Shown here piece after piece: positions 1-5,828 of a DNA stretch of 10,443 nt; the first letter of the stretch is position 1; every line of letters starts with the position of its first letter. The DNA is taken from the NCBI GenBank assembly GCA_025360665.1, contig JANYBU010000281.1, positions 1 to 10,443 of the forward strand. The letters are read 5' to 3'. Under the pieces are notes generated by a model, which saw nothing but the letters and a program-made list of their open reading frames with translations, was not told the origin of the DNA and ran no database searches. Both the position numbers and the translations under genes were made by a program. The DNA is from Nitrospira sp. (lineage in GTDB: Bacteria > Nitrospirota > Nitrospiria > Nitrospirales > Nitrospiraceae).

Positions 1-129
1 TTCCTGGCGAGCGAAGTGCTGGCGAAGCACGATGAAAACTATATGCCGCCGGAGGCCGCGGCGGCGCTCGCCAAGGCGAAGGCCGCCGGGGCGCAGAGCA
101 GCAGCACCCTCGTCGTCAATCCACGCTAG
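1..129 (+). CDS. ccmE: Cytochrome c maturation haem chaperone CcmE, C-terminal end (5' partial)
   Basis: Only the last 42 codons are in the window, read in frame from base 1 to a TAG stop at 127-129. CcmE is the periplasmic, membrane-tethered haem chaperone of System I; it binds haem covalently and passes it to the CcmF/CcmH assembly. The visible stretch contains VLAKHDENYMPPE, which closely matches the conserved segment after the haem-binding histidine region of the CcmE beta-barrel. It is followed by an Ala/Lys-rich tail of the usual variable kind. The haem-binding histidine motif itself lies upstream of the window and cannot be checked. A ccmG remnant follows after 8 bases, then ccmH and ccmI, which supports the call. 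ccmF is not found between ccmE and the ccmG remnant. The identification rests on a short segment but the motif is distinctive. Confidence 0.85.
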   Translation, partial: FLASEVLAKHDENYMPPEAAAALAKAKAAGAQSSSTLVVNPR

Positions 130-137
130 GAGCCACC

Positions 138-495
138 ATGACCGGCAAGGTCTGGTTGCTTAACGTCTGGGCTTCGTGGAGCGGTGGCTGCAAGAAAGTG
201 CACCCGGTTTTGATGTGGATGGCCAAAGCCGGCGACGTGCCGATCTACGGCGTGGATTATAAAGATAGCCGGGAGGAGGCTCTGACGTGACTGCGACGAC
301 AGGGCAATCCCTAATCCGACGACAGCCGTGGACGAAGGTGAGTGGATTGGCATCAGCTAGGGGGTGTACGTGGTACCTGAAACCTACGTGATCGATAAGC
401 AAGCTGTCATCCGCTACAAGCAAATTGGGGCAGTGGACGACGACGTCGTGACGAAGACCATCTTGTCCATCGTGAAGGAGCTCCGGATCAAATGA
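138..495 (+). pseudogene. ccmG: Degenerate, 5'-truncated ccmG/dsbE (thiol-disulfide oxidoreductase) remnant
   Basis: CcmG is a membrane-anchored periplasmic thioredoxin-like protein that reduces apocytochrome or CcmH cysteines. Homology starts at 138 with GKVWLLNVWASW, the strand before the active site. The N-terminal anchor and roughly the first 60 family residues are missing, because ccmE ends just upstream. The WCxxC active site reads WSGGC: the first cysteine is serine (AGC at 180-182). A TGA at 288-290 replaces the Trp of the expected LTWLRRQGNP. A TAA at 312-314 replaces the next aromatic residue. The frame then shifts between about 315 and 328. In the new frame a TAG at 358-360 sits where Trp of the conserved WGVYG-type motif is expected, followed by VVPETYVIDKQ (cis-Pro loop) and a natural end at TGA 493-495. 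With at least four inactivating lesions plus truncation this is a pseudogene. Its 3' end still carries AAGGAG (475-480), usable by ccmH, and overlaps the ccmH start. Confidence 0.9.
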
Positions 496-953
496 GATGG
501 CTCGCGCTCATTGTGCTGCTCATGTCTGGCCTGGCCTGGGCCGGGGAAGCCAAGCCGTTGGCCGAGGATCCCGTGGCCGAAGCGCGTCTGAAACACCTGG
601 CCGTCGAACTGCGGTGTCTGGTCTGCCAAAATCAGACCTTGGCCGATTCGAACGCACCGCTCGCTGAGGATTTAAGGCGGAAGGTTCGGGACATGATCGC
701 GAAGAATATGAGCGACCAAGAGATCATCGACTTCCTGGTCGCCCGGTACGGCGATTTCGTGCGGTACCGGCCTCCGCTCAAAGCCACGACGGCGTTGCTT
801 TGGCTGGGCCCGTTTTTCTTGCTCGTAATTGGAGGGACAACCTTAGCGGTCGCATTGCGGCGCAGAGCGAAGAAGCTGACCGATCCGGCTCTCTCCGATG
901 AGGATCATTGTGCCGTCGCGCAGCTGCTCTCGGAAGGAGCCAAACGCTCATGA
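492..953 (+). CDS. ccmH: Cytochrome c-type biogenesis protein CcmH (CcmL type)
   Basis: This 153-residue protein is the thiol-redox component of System I cytochrome c maturation. It keeps apocytochrome CXXCH cysteines reduced and presents them to the haem ligase complex in the periplasm. A signal peptide or anchor covers about residues 1-17 (hydrophobic core ending AWA). The family signature LRCLVCQNQ lies at residues 40-48, with redox cysteines C42 and C45, followed by the conserved helical bundle ADSNAPLAEDLR and MSDQEI. A C-terminal transmembrane helix spans about residues 101-121 and ends in a basic stop-transfer sequence (RRRAKK). The length fits the short bacterial CcmH/CcmL type. The ATG overlaps the terminal TGA of the ccmG remnant. 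AAGGAG at 475-480 lies 11 bases upstream, so this start is well supported. The stop overlaps the ccmI start (ATGA), indicating translational coupling. All key residues are present, unlike in the adjacent ccmG. Confidence 0.95.
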   Translation: MRWLALIVLLMSGLAWAGEAKPLAEDPVAEARLKHLAVELRCLVCQNQTLADSNAPLAEDLRRKVRDMIAKNMSDQEIIDFLVARYGDFVRYRPPLKATTALLWLGPFFLLVIGGTTLAVALRRRAKKLTDPALSDEDHCAVAQLLSEGAKRS

Positions 954-2227
954 CGCTCATGTTCGGGCTCATCGCGTCCGCTATGGCTTTATGTGTGATC
1001 GGTCTCCTCGTGTGGCCGTTGCTCAGGCAAACCACTGCGATGGCAACGGGAGAACGTGAGAGCAGACTGGCGGTCTACCGGCAGCAGTTTGCCGAGCTCG
1101 AGCAGGACTGCAAGAATGGGGTGTTGAACGATGACCTGTATCGGCAGGCGCGGCGTGAACTCGAACGCCGTCTGCTTGATGAGACCGGGAGCGCAGACAC
1201 AGCGGCGAGAGCGGCACGATGGCAGGTAAACAGCCGGCTGGTAGCGGCCGTGTTGGCCATTATCATTCCCACGGCGAGTGGGGCGTTGTACTGGCAGTTG
1301 GGCAATCCCCTGGCGATCACCGATCCCAGCGCGTCCTCGCCGACGGCGCAAGGCGGGTCGGACTTTGACCACCAGAGTGCTGAAGGGCTCGACGCGCTGT
1401 CGGAGCGGCTGAAAAAGAAGCTCGAGCAGAATCCCAACGACGGAGTGGGGTGGGCCCTCCTCGCGCGATCCTATGTAGAAATAGGGCGGCATGCCGACGC
1501 GGTGCCGATCTACGAGAAAGCCATGAAGCTGATCCCCGACGATCCCCAGATGCTCGTCGACTATGCTGATGCCCTCGGTGTGCTGCATGGCCGCAAATTG
1601 GCAGGGAAGCCTGAATTGTTGATTCAGCAGGCGCTCAAGATCGATCCGAACCATGTCAAAGCGCTGATGCTGGCCGGGACCGTGGCGTACGACCGCACAG
1701 AGTTTGGGCAGGCGGCGCAGTATTGGGAACGGGCCAGCGCCAACCTTCCGGCAGATGCGGAGGGGGAGGTCCGACAAGAGCTGCTCTCGGGTATCGCCGA
1801 GGCCCAAGGATTAGCCGGCGGAAAACCGGCGATGGTCAAGGCGGTCGGTGGGGCGGCGCCTTCGACAATGCCAGTCGGTCAGGCTGCCGCAATCAGCGGG
1901 ACCGTGAGCCTGGCGCCGAGTCTCGTCGGGAAAGGCGCCCCAACGGACACGTTGTTCGTGTTCGCGCGTGAGATGAGCGGCCCGCCCATGCCGGTGTCGA
2001 TTGTGCGGGCCACGAAACAGGATTTGCCGTTCACGTTCCGGCTCGATGACTCGACGAGCCCCATGCCGTCCAGAAAACTCTCCGGCGCAGGAACGGTGGT
2101 GATTGTGGCCCGTCTGTCGAAGTCCGGCCAGGCCATGCCACAAAGCGGAGACCTGGAGGGGATGAGTCAGCCAGTGAAATCTGGAGTGGATGGGATCACG
2201 GTCGTCATCGATCGTGAAAGACCATAG
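950..2227 (+). CDS. ccmI: Cytochrome c-type biogenesis protein CcmI (TPR apocytochrome chaperone)
   Basis: This 425-residue membrane protein is the apocytochrome c chaperone of System I, binding apocytochrome C-termini and delivering them to CcmH/CcmF. Transmembrane helix 1 is at about residues 4-25. It is followed by a charged coiled-coil cytoplasmic loop (about 35-90, rich in Arg/Glu) and transmembrane helix 2 (about 97-116). TPR repeats occupy about 145-290, with typical units such as GWALLARSYVEIGRHADAV and ALMLAGTVAYDRTEFGQAA. The C-terminal beta-rich domain (about 314-422) contains FVFARE, GPPMPV and LPFTFRLDDS, signatures I associate with CcmI C-termini. I chose ATG 950 because it overlaps the ccmH stop as ATGA, has GGAAGGAG at 931-938 upstream and begins directly at the membrane helix. 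A longer reading from 908 adds 14 non-homologous residues inside ccmH, and ATG 959 is a possible alternative. The gene is intact and typical in length. Confidence 0.93.
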   Translation: MTLMFGLIASAMALCVIGLLVWPLLRQTTAMATGERESRLAVYRQQFAELEQDCKNGVLNDDLYRQARRELERRLLDETGSADTAARAARWQVNSRLVAAVLAIIIPTASGALYWQLGNPLAITDPSASSPTAQGGSDFDHQSAEGLDALSERLKKKLEQNPNDGVGWALLARSYVEIGRHADAVPIYEKAMKLIPDDPQMLVDYADALGVLHGRKLAGKPELLIQQALKIDPNHVKALMLAGTVAYDRTEFGQAAQYWERASANLPADAEGEVRQELLSGIAEAQGLAGGKPAMVKAVGGAAPSTMPVGQAAAISGTVSLAPSLVGKGAPTDTLFVFAREMSGPPMPVSIVRATKQDLPFTFRLDDSTSPMPSRKLSGAGTVVIVARLSKSGQAMPQSGDLEGMSQPVKSGVDGITVVIDRERP

Positions 2228-2242
2228 GACTGAAAGGGTCGC

Positions 2243-3556
2243 ATGTCGCAATCATATCTCACCACGCTGCTCTACCTCCTGCCGGTGATCATTGTACTGG
2301 TTCTGTATTACCGCCGGCATCATAAGCGGGACACCCACTACCGCGTTCGCCTGGCTGAGACGGTGAAGTCGGGAGTCCCGGAGCCACTCACCTTGCACCC
2401 CGTCATCGATACCAACAAGTGCATCGGCTCGAGCGCCTGCGTGAAAGCCTGTCCGGAGCATGCGCTCGGGATCGTGAGGGGGAAGGCCGTGCTCATCCAA
2501 CCCGATCATTGCATCGGTCACGGAGCCTGCGAGGCTGCCTGCCCGGTCGAGGCCATCACGCTGGTGTTCGGGGCGGAGAAGCGCGGCATCGATATTCCGC
2601 AAGTCAAGCCGACCTTTGAAACCAACGTCTCCGGCATCTATATCGCCGGCGAGTTGGGTGGGATGGGATTGATTCGCAAGGGGGTCGATCAGGGAGCGCG
2701 GGCGATCCAGTCCATCCGGAAACACAAAGGGGGCGCCAATGAATTGGATGTGGTGATCGTCGGCGCCGGACCGGCCGGTATCTCCGCCTCGCTGGCGGCC
2801 AAAGAGGCAGGATTGCGATGCGTGACGGTCGAGCAGGAAGATTCACTCGGTGGCTCAATCTTCCACTACCCGCGTCGGAAACTGGCCATGACGGCGCCCA
2901 TGACGTTGCCCATTGTCGGCAAGTTCAACAAGTTCGAGATCAGTAAGGAAGAGCTGCTGACGTTCTGGAGCCAGATTACCCGTGATAACGGCATCAAGAT
3001 CAATTTCACTGAACGCATGGAAGCGATTACGAAAACGGGAAGTGGTTTCCTGGTGAAGACTTCAAAGGATAGCTATAAGACGAAGAATATTCTCCTTGCG
3101 ATTGGCCGGCGTGGCACGCCCCGCAAACTCGGTGTGGCTGGTGAAGAGCAAGAGAAAGTGGTCTATCGTCTGATTGATGCCGAGCAATACCGCGGGATGC
3201 ACGTGCTGGTGGTGGGCGGCGGAGACAGTGCGGCGGAAGCGGCCTTGGCGATCGCCGCAGAACGAGGCACCACGGTGACCATTTCCTGTCGCGGCGATGA
3301 AATTTTTACACGCCCCAAAGACAAGAACCGTCAGCAGCTCAAGCAAGGCGTGGAGAAAAAAAAGATTACCGTGTTTCTGGATGCCAGCGTAAAGGAGATC
3401 GGAACAGACACTGTGACGCTGAGTCACGAGGGAAAGGACATCGAGCTGAAGAACGATGGCGTGATCGTCTGCGCCGGCGGCACGCTCCCGACGCCCATGC
3501 TGAAAGAAATCGGCGTCATGGTCGATACCTACTACGGCACGGCTATGGCGAAATAA
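2243..3556 (+). CDS. Membrane-anchored Fe-S / FAD NAD(P)-binding oxidoreductase with permuted domain order
   Basis: This 437-residue protein joins a ferredoxin-like domain to a thioredoxin-reductase-like flavoprotein. An N-terminal transmembrane helix (about 7-23) followed by YRRHHKR predicts a cytoplasmic body by the positive-inside rule. Two ferredoxin-type motifs lie at C60-x5-C66-x3-C70-P and C90-x5-C96-x3-C100-P. In both, the usual second Cys is replaced (Ser63, His93). Residues 115-157 contain ETNVSGIYIAGELGG, a flavin-contact element normally at the C-terminus of such reductases. The FAD Rossmann motif GAGPAG (174-179) and the NAD(P) Rossmann motif GGGDSA (325-330) follow, and the protein ends at GTAMAK without a second copy of the C-terminal element. 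No CxxC redox pair is seen in the NAD(P) domain, so it is not a thioredoxin reductase. NAD(P)H-linked electron transfer through flavin and Fe-S clusters is inferred; the partner is unknown. It starts 15 bases after ccmI, with AAAGGG at 2233-2238, so cotranscription with ccm is likely. Confidence 0.82.
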   Translation: MSQSYLTTLLYLLPVIIVLVLYYRRHHKRDTHYRVRLAETVKSGVPEPLTLHPVIDTNKCIGSSACVKACPEHALGIVRGKAVLIQPDHCIGHGACEAACPVEAITLVFGAEKRGIDIPQVKPTFETNVSGIYIAGELGGMGLIRKGVDQGARAIQSIRKHKGGANELDVVIVGAGPAGISASLAAKEAGLRCVTVEQEDSLGGSIFHYPRRKLAMTAPMTLPIVGKFNKFEISKEELLTFWSQITRDNGIKINFTERMEAITKTGSGFLVKTSKDSYKTKNILLAIGRRGTPRKLGVAGEEQEKVVYRLIDAEQYRGMHVLVVGGGDSAAEAALAIAAERGTTVTISCRGDEIFTRPKDKNRQQLKQGVEKKKITVFLDASVKEIGTDTVTLSHEGKDIELKNDGVIVCAGGTLPTPMLKEIGVMVDTYYGTAMAK

Positions 3557-3564
3557 CTCTTCTC

Positions 3565-3571
3565 AAGGAGG
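3565..3571 (+). promoter_or_regulatory. Strong Shine-Dalgarno (AAGGAGG) for the Sel1 lipoprotein gene
   Basis: AAGGAGG lies 5 bases before the ATG at 3577 and is a full-consensus ribosome binding site. It fixes the start of the downstream gene and suggests efficient translation within the operon. Confidence 0.75.
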
Positions 3572-3576
3572 CACGT

Positions 3577-4203
3577 ATGTGGAGCTGGATTATTGTTGCC
3601 GGCACGATGCTCTTGTTGATGAACGCTTGTGGCAGTTCAGGGCCCCTCCCTACGGCGCAAGATAAGCCAACTCAAGTAGCCAAGCAGGCAGGGGGACCGG
3701 GCTCCTCAATTCAACGGCTGCGCATGCAGGCCGAGCAGGGAAACGTTGAAGCGCAGTTTGCGTTAGCCCGGGCGTATGATCGCGGACGAGATGTTCCGAA
3801 AGACAAGACCGAGGCAGTCCGATGGTATCGACGTGCGGCTACGCAAGGGGATACGTTTGCGCAAAATGCTCTCGGTGACAATTACTGGGAGGGCACGGGT
3901 GTGCCGAAGGACGATACAGAAGCCGCACGGTGGTGGCGGCTTGCGGCCGCCCAAGGGTTTGCTCCGGCTCAACATAGCCTGGGGAAGATACTCTCGGGGG
4001 GCGGCCAAGGCGTACGATCGGACAAAATCCACGCGTATATGTGGCTTGCGCTGTCTGCTGCCCAGGGTGACGAGGAGGCCGGTCGCCAGGGCGACCTCCT
4101 CTCCAAGCAATTGAAGCCCGCCGAAATGACGACCGCAAAGAAACTGGTCAAACAGTGGAAGCCCTCTAGAGCCAGCATCATGGTCAACAAGATCGCGCAG
4201 TAA
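3577..4203 (+). CDS. Sel1-repeat (TPR-like) putative lipoprotein
   Basis: This 208-residue protein has a hydrophobic signal segment (about 3-16) followed by MNAC at residues 15-18. This is a weak lipobox, because Asn at -2 is unusual, so lipidation at C18 is possible but not certain. After a low-complexity linker rich in Gly, Ser and Gln, three Sel1-like repeats follow at about 57-91, 92-127 and 128-164. They show the typical A..LG..Y..G.GV.KD..EA..W...AA.QG pattern (for example WEGTGVPKDDTEAARWWRLAA). The C-terminus is basic and helical. Sel1 repeats are alpha/alpha solenoids that mediate protein-protein contacts, so an envelope scaffold role is inferred. It follows the oxidoreductase gene by 20 bases on the same strand and is probably the last gene of the ccm-linked operon. 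A specific function cannot be assigned. Confidence 0.85.
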   Translation: MWSWIIVAGTMLLLMNACGSSGPLPTAQDKPTQVAKQAGGPGSSIQRLRMQAEQGNVEAQFALARAYDRGRDVPKDKTEAVRWYRRAATQGDTFAQNALGDNYWEGTGVPKDDTEAARWWRLAAAQGFAPAQHSLGKILSGGGQGVRSDKIHAYMWLALSAAQGDEEAGRQGDLLSKQLKPAEMTTAKKLVKQWKPSRASIMVNKIAQ

Positions 4204-4385
4204 AAAAATAGGACAGTTTCAAGTCCGTTCCTCCGCTGCCCACTCATAAATACCCTTGTCCGTCTCGCGCCGCGACTTCGCAACATTGCAACGAACCGGC
4301 ATGAATAGGACAGACTAGTTTCCTCGGCCCTCGTGGTCTTCCACCCCTTCCTAAAGTTAGGGCTCAATCCCCCAGAATGTTGGTG

Positions 4386-4415
4386 TAGACTTCCCCCGAT
4401 AACGCTTCATATAAT
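4386..4415 (+). promoter_or_regulatory. Putative sigma70-type promoter for the NHL-repeat gene
   Basis: A perfect TATAAT occupies 4410-4415. TAGACT at 4386-4391 matches four of the six TTGACA positions, with an 18-base spacer. It lies about 70 bases before the ATG at 4486, so a transcript from here would have a short leader. This assignment rests on sequence match only. Confidence 0.45.
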
Positions 4416-4475
4416 GCCGACCATGATTGGGAAATGTATCCCAAGGTACATCCTGTCGAACAATTCGATCGGCGT

Positions 4476-4483
4476 AGGGGGGG
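4476..4483 (+). promoter_or_regulatory. G-rich ribosome binding site that decides the NHL gene start
   Basis: A G-run after TA (AGGGGGGG) ends 2 bases before the ATG at 4486; the AGGGGG part leaves 4 bases. Although the core is G-rich rather than GGAGG, it supports 4486 over the upstream GTG at 4333. Confidence 0.45.
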
Positions 4484-4485
4484 CT

Positions 4486-5778
4486 ATGAAGATCGGAATG
4501 CCATGCGATTCGTTCGTGAGTCTGCAGAATGTGGCGGTTGAGACGATATTGTCAGTAAGCGTTGTGTTGCTGGTTGCCATCGGTTTCCCTCTCAGGGTGG
4601 CCGCGCAGGACCTTGCCTCGGCCCCCGGCTCAACGGAATTCGTTCTTCCTGATTCGGCAGAGCCAGCCGCGACCTCGGTATCGTTGGATGTCGCCAGCCT
4701 GAATAGCGAAACTGCCAATGAAGGCTTTTCAGCCGCGGTCCCCGCTGCCAACATCTTTACCGTGGCCGGCACGGGCGACCTTGGTTTCAATGGTGATGGG
4801 GTTCTCGCCACCAGAGCCCACCTCTGGTTCGCTGCCGCGGTGGCTGTGGATATCGAGGGGAATGTGTTTGTTGCGGACTCCTTCAACAATCGGATCAGGC
4901 GTGTGGATGCCAGGACGGGAGTAATCACGACGGTCGCAGGAATGGGGTACCAGGGATTTTCAGGCGATGGAGGTCTGGCGTTGGAGGCCAAGCTCAATAG
5001 TCCTGGGGGCGTCGCACTCGACTCCAGGGGGAACATTCTCATCGCCGATACCTTCAATCACCGCATTAGAATCGTGGACCACCGAACTGGAATCATCAGT
5101 ACCCTTGTAGGCTCGGGCATTCAGGGATCGGCTGGCGATGATGGGTTGGCGATCCGCGCCCAACTGTCGGAGCCCACCGGAATCTCCGTCGACCTGGCCG
5201 GGAACCTCCTGATTGCCGACACGGCGAACCATCGGGTCCGGCTGGTCGAAAAGGCTACCGGCATGATTTCCACGCTGGCGGGAACTGGCACACCGGGTTT
5301 TTCGAGGGATGGTGGTACCGGAACGGCGGCGCAACTGAATGGTCTCACGGCGGTGGCGACCGATGGCCATGGCCGGGTGTTAATCGCCGACACCTTCAAC
5401 GACCGAGTCCGGCGGTTGGATACCCGCACGGGGACGATCACGACGATCGCAGGGACCGGTGCGCAGGGGTTTGGAGGCGACGGGGACTTCGCGAGCAAGG
5501 CCGAACTGATGCAGCCTTCTGAATTGGCTGTCGATGCGAAGGGCAATATCCTCATTGCCGATACATTCAACAATCGCATTCGTCAAATCGACCATATGTC
5601 GGGCATCATTACGACTGTGGTGGGCGTCGGGACGCGTGGATCGTCTGGGAATGGGACCAGGGCGTTATCTGCCGAACTCAATAACCCCGTGGGACTAGCC
5701 CAGGACGCATTGGGCAACATTGTGGTGGCAGATGCGGGGAACCATCGTGTCCTCCGTGTGATTGCCGAAGCACAATAA
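4486..5778 (+). CDS. Secreted NHL-repeat beta-propeller protein
   Basis: Read from ATG 4486 this is a 430-residue protein. It has a Sec-type signal sequence (hydrophobic core about 21-34, likely cleavage near RVAA/QD at 40-41), then a Ser/Ala-rich linker to about residue 88. Six NHL repeats follow with a period of about 57 residues: roughly 115-141, 171-197, 228-254, 285-311, 343-368 and 399-425. Each has the pattern GN..(V/I)AD..N.R(I/V)R.(V/L)D, as in GNILIADTFNHRIR. Linkers are of the ITT(V/I)AGTG..G..GDG type. Six repeats match a complete six-bladed propeller. NHL propellers of this periplasmic or extracellular type are usually binding scaffolds, and no catalytic residues can be named. 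The 4486 start places the signal peptide correctly and has an adjacent G-rich site; the open frame extends to a GTG at 4333 with no signal. It ends 50 bases from the convergent cytochrome gene, and no functional link is shown. Confidence 0.88.
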   Translation: MKIGMPCDSFVSLQNVAVETILSVSVVLLVAIGFPLRVAAQDLASAPGSTEFVLPDSAEPAATSVSLDVASLNSETANEGFSAAVPAANIFTVAGTGDLGFNGDGVLATRAHLWFAAAVAVDIEGNVFVADSFNNRIRRVDARTGVITTVAGMGYQGFSGDGGLALEAKLNSPGGVALDSRGNILIADTFNHRIRIVDHRTGIISTLVGSGIQGSAGDDGLAIRAQLSEPTGISVDLAGNLLIADTANHRVRLVEKATGMISTLAGTGTPGFSRDGGTGTAAQLNGLTAVATDGHGRVLIADTFNDRVRRLDTRTGTITTIAGTGAQGFGGDGDFASKAELMQPSELAVDAKGNILIADTFNNRIRQIDHMSGIITTVVGVGTRGSSGNGTRALSAELNNPVGLAQDALGNIVVADAGNHRVLRVIAEAQ

Positions 5779-5828
5779 CTCCGACTGCGGCAGCGATCGG
5801 GCGCGCATAGGTTTCATGCAGCGCCAGG

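Larger units (their letters stand above)
4204..4485 (+). other. Non-coding gap between the ccm-linked operon and the NHL-repeat gene
   Basis: This 282-base stretch has no convincing gene. It begins with an A-rich run right at the Sel1 stop and holds two copies of AATAGGACAG (4207-4216 and 4304-4313). A TATAAT box lies at 4410-4415, and a G-rich ribosome binding site ends just before the NHL gene start. An open reading frame runs through its second half in frame with the NHL gene, but it has no good start signal and overlaps the likely promoter. I see no strong hairpin plus T-run terminator for the upstream operon. Confidence 0.6.

Noticed and set aside
288..290. TGA in ccmG as a possible selenocysteine or recoding site
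   Set aside because: It replaces a Trp-like position rather than the active-site Cys, and a TAA, a frameshift and a TAG follow, so decay is the simpler reading.
908..949. Earlier start for ccmI at 908
   Set aside because: It lies within ccmH and adds 14 residues before the membrane helix; ATG 950 has the ATGA overlap typical of this operon.
989..1807. A 272-codon minus-strand open frame opposite ccmI
   Set aside because: Arg/Pro-rich, low-information antisense frame over a well-supported intact CcmI; no motif or start signal.
4333..4485. Upstream GTG start (4333) for the NHL-repeat gene
   Set aside because: The added residues show no signal peptide and cross the TATAAT box; ATG 4486 has a G-rich ribosome site and puts the signal sequence near the N-terminus.
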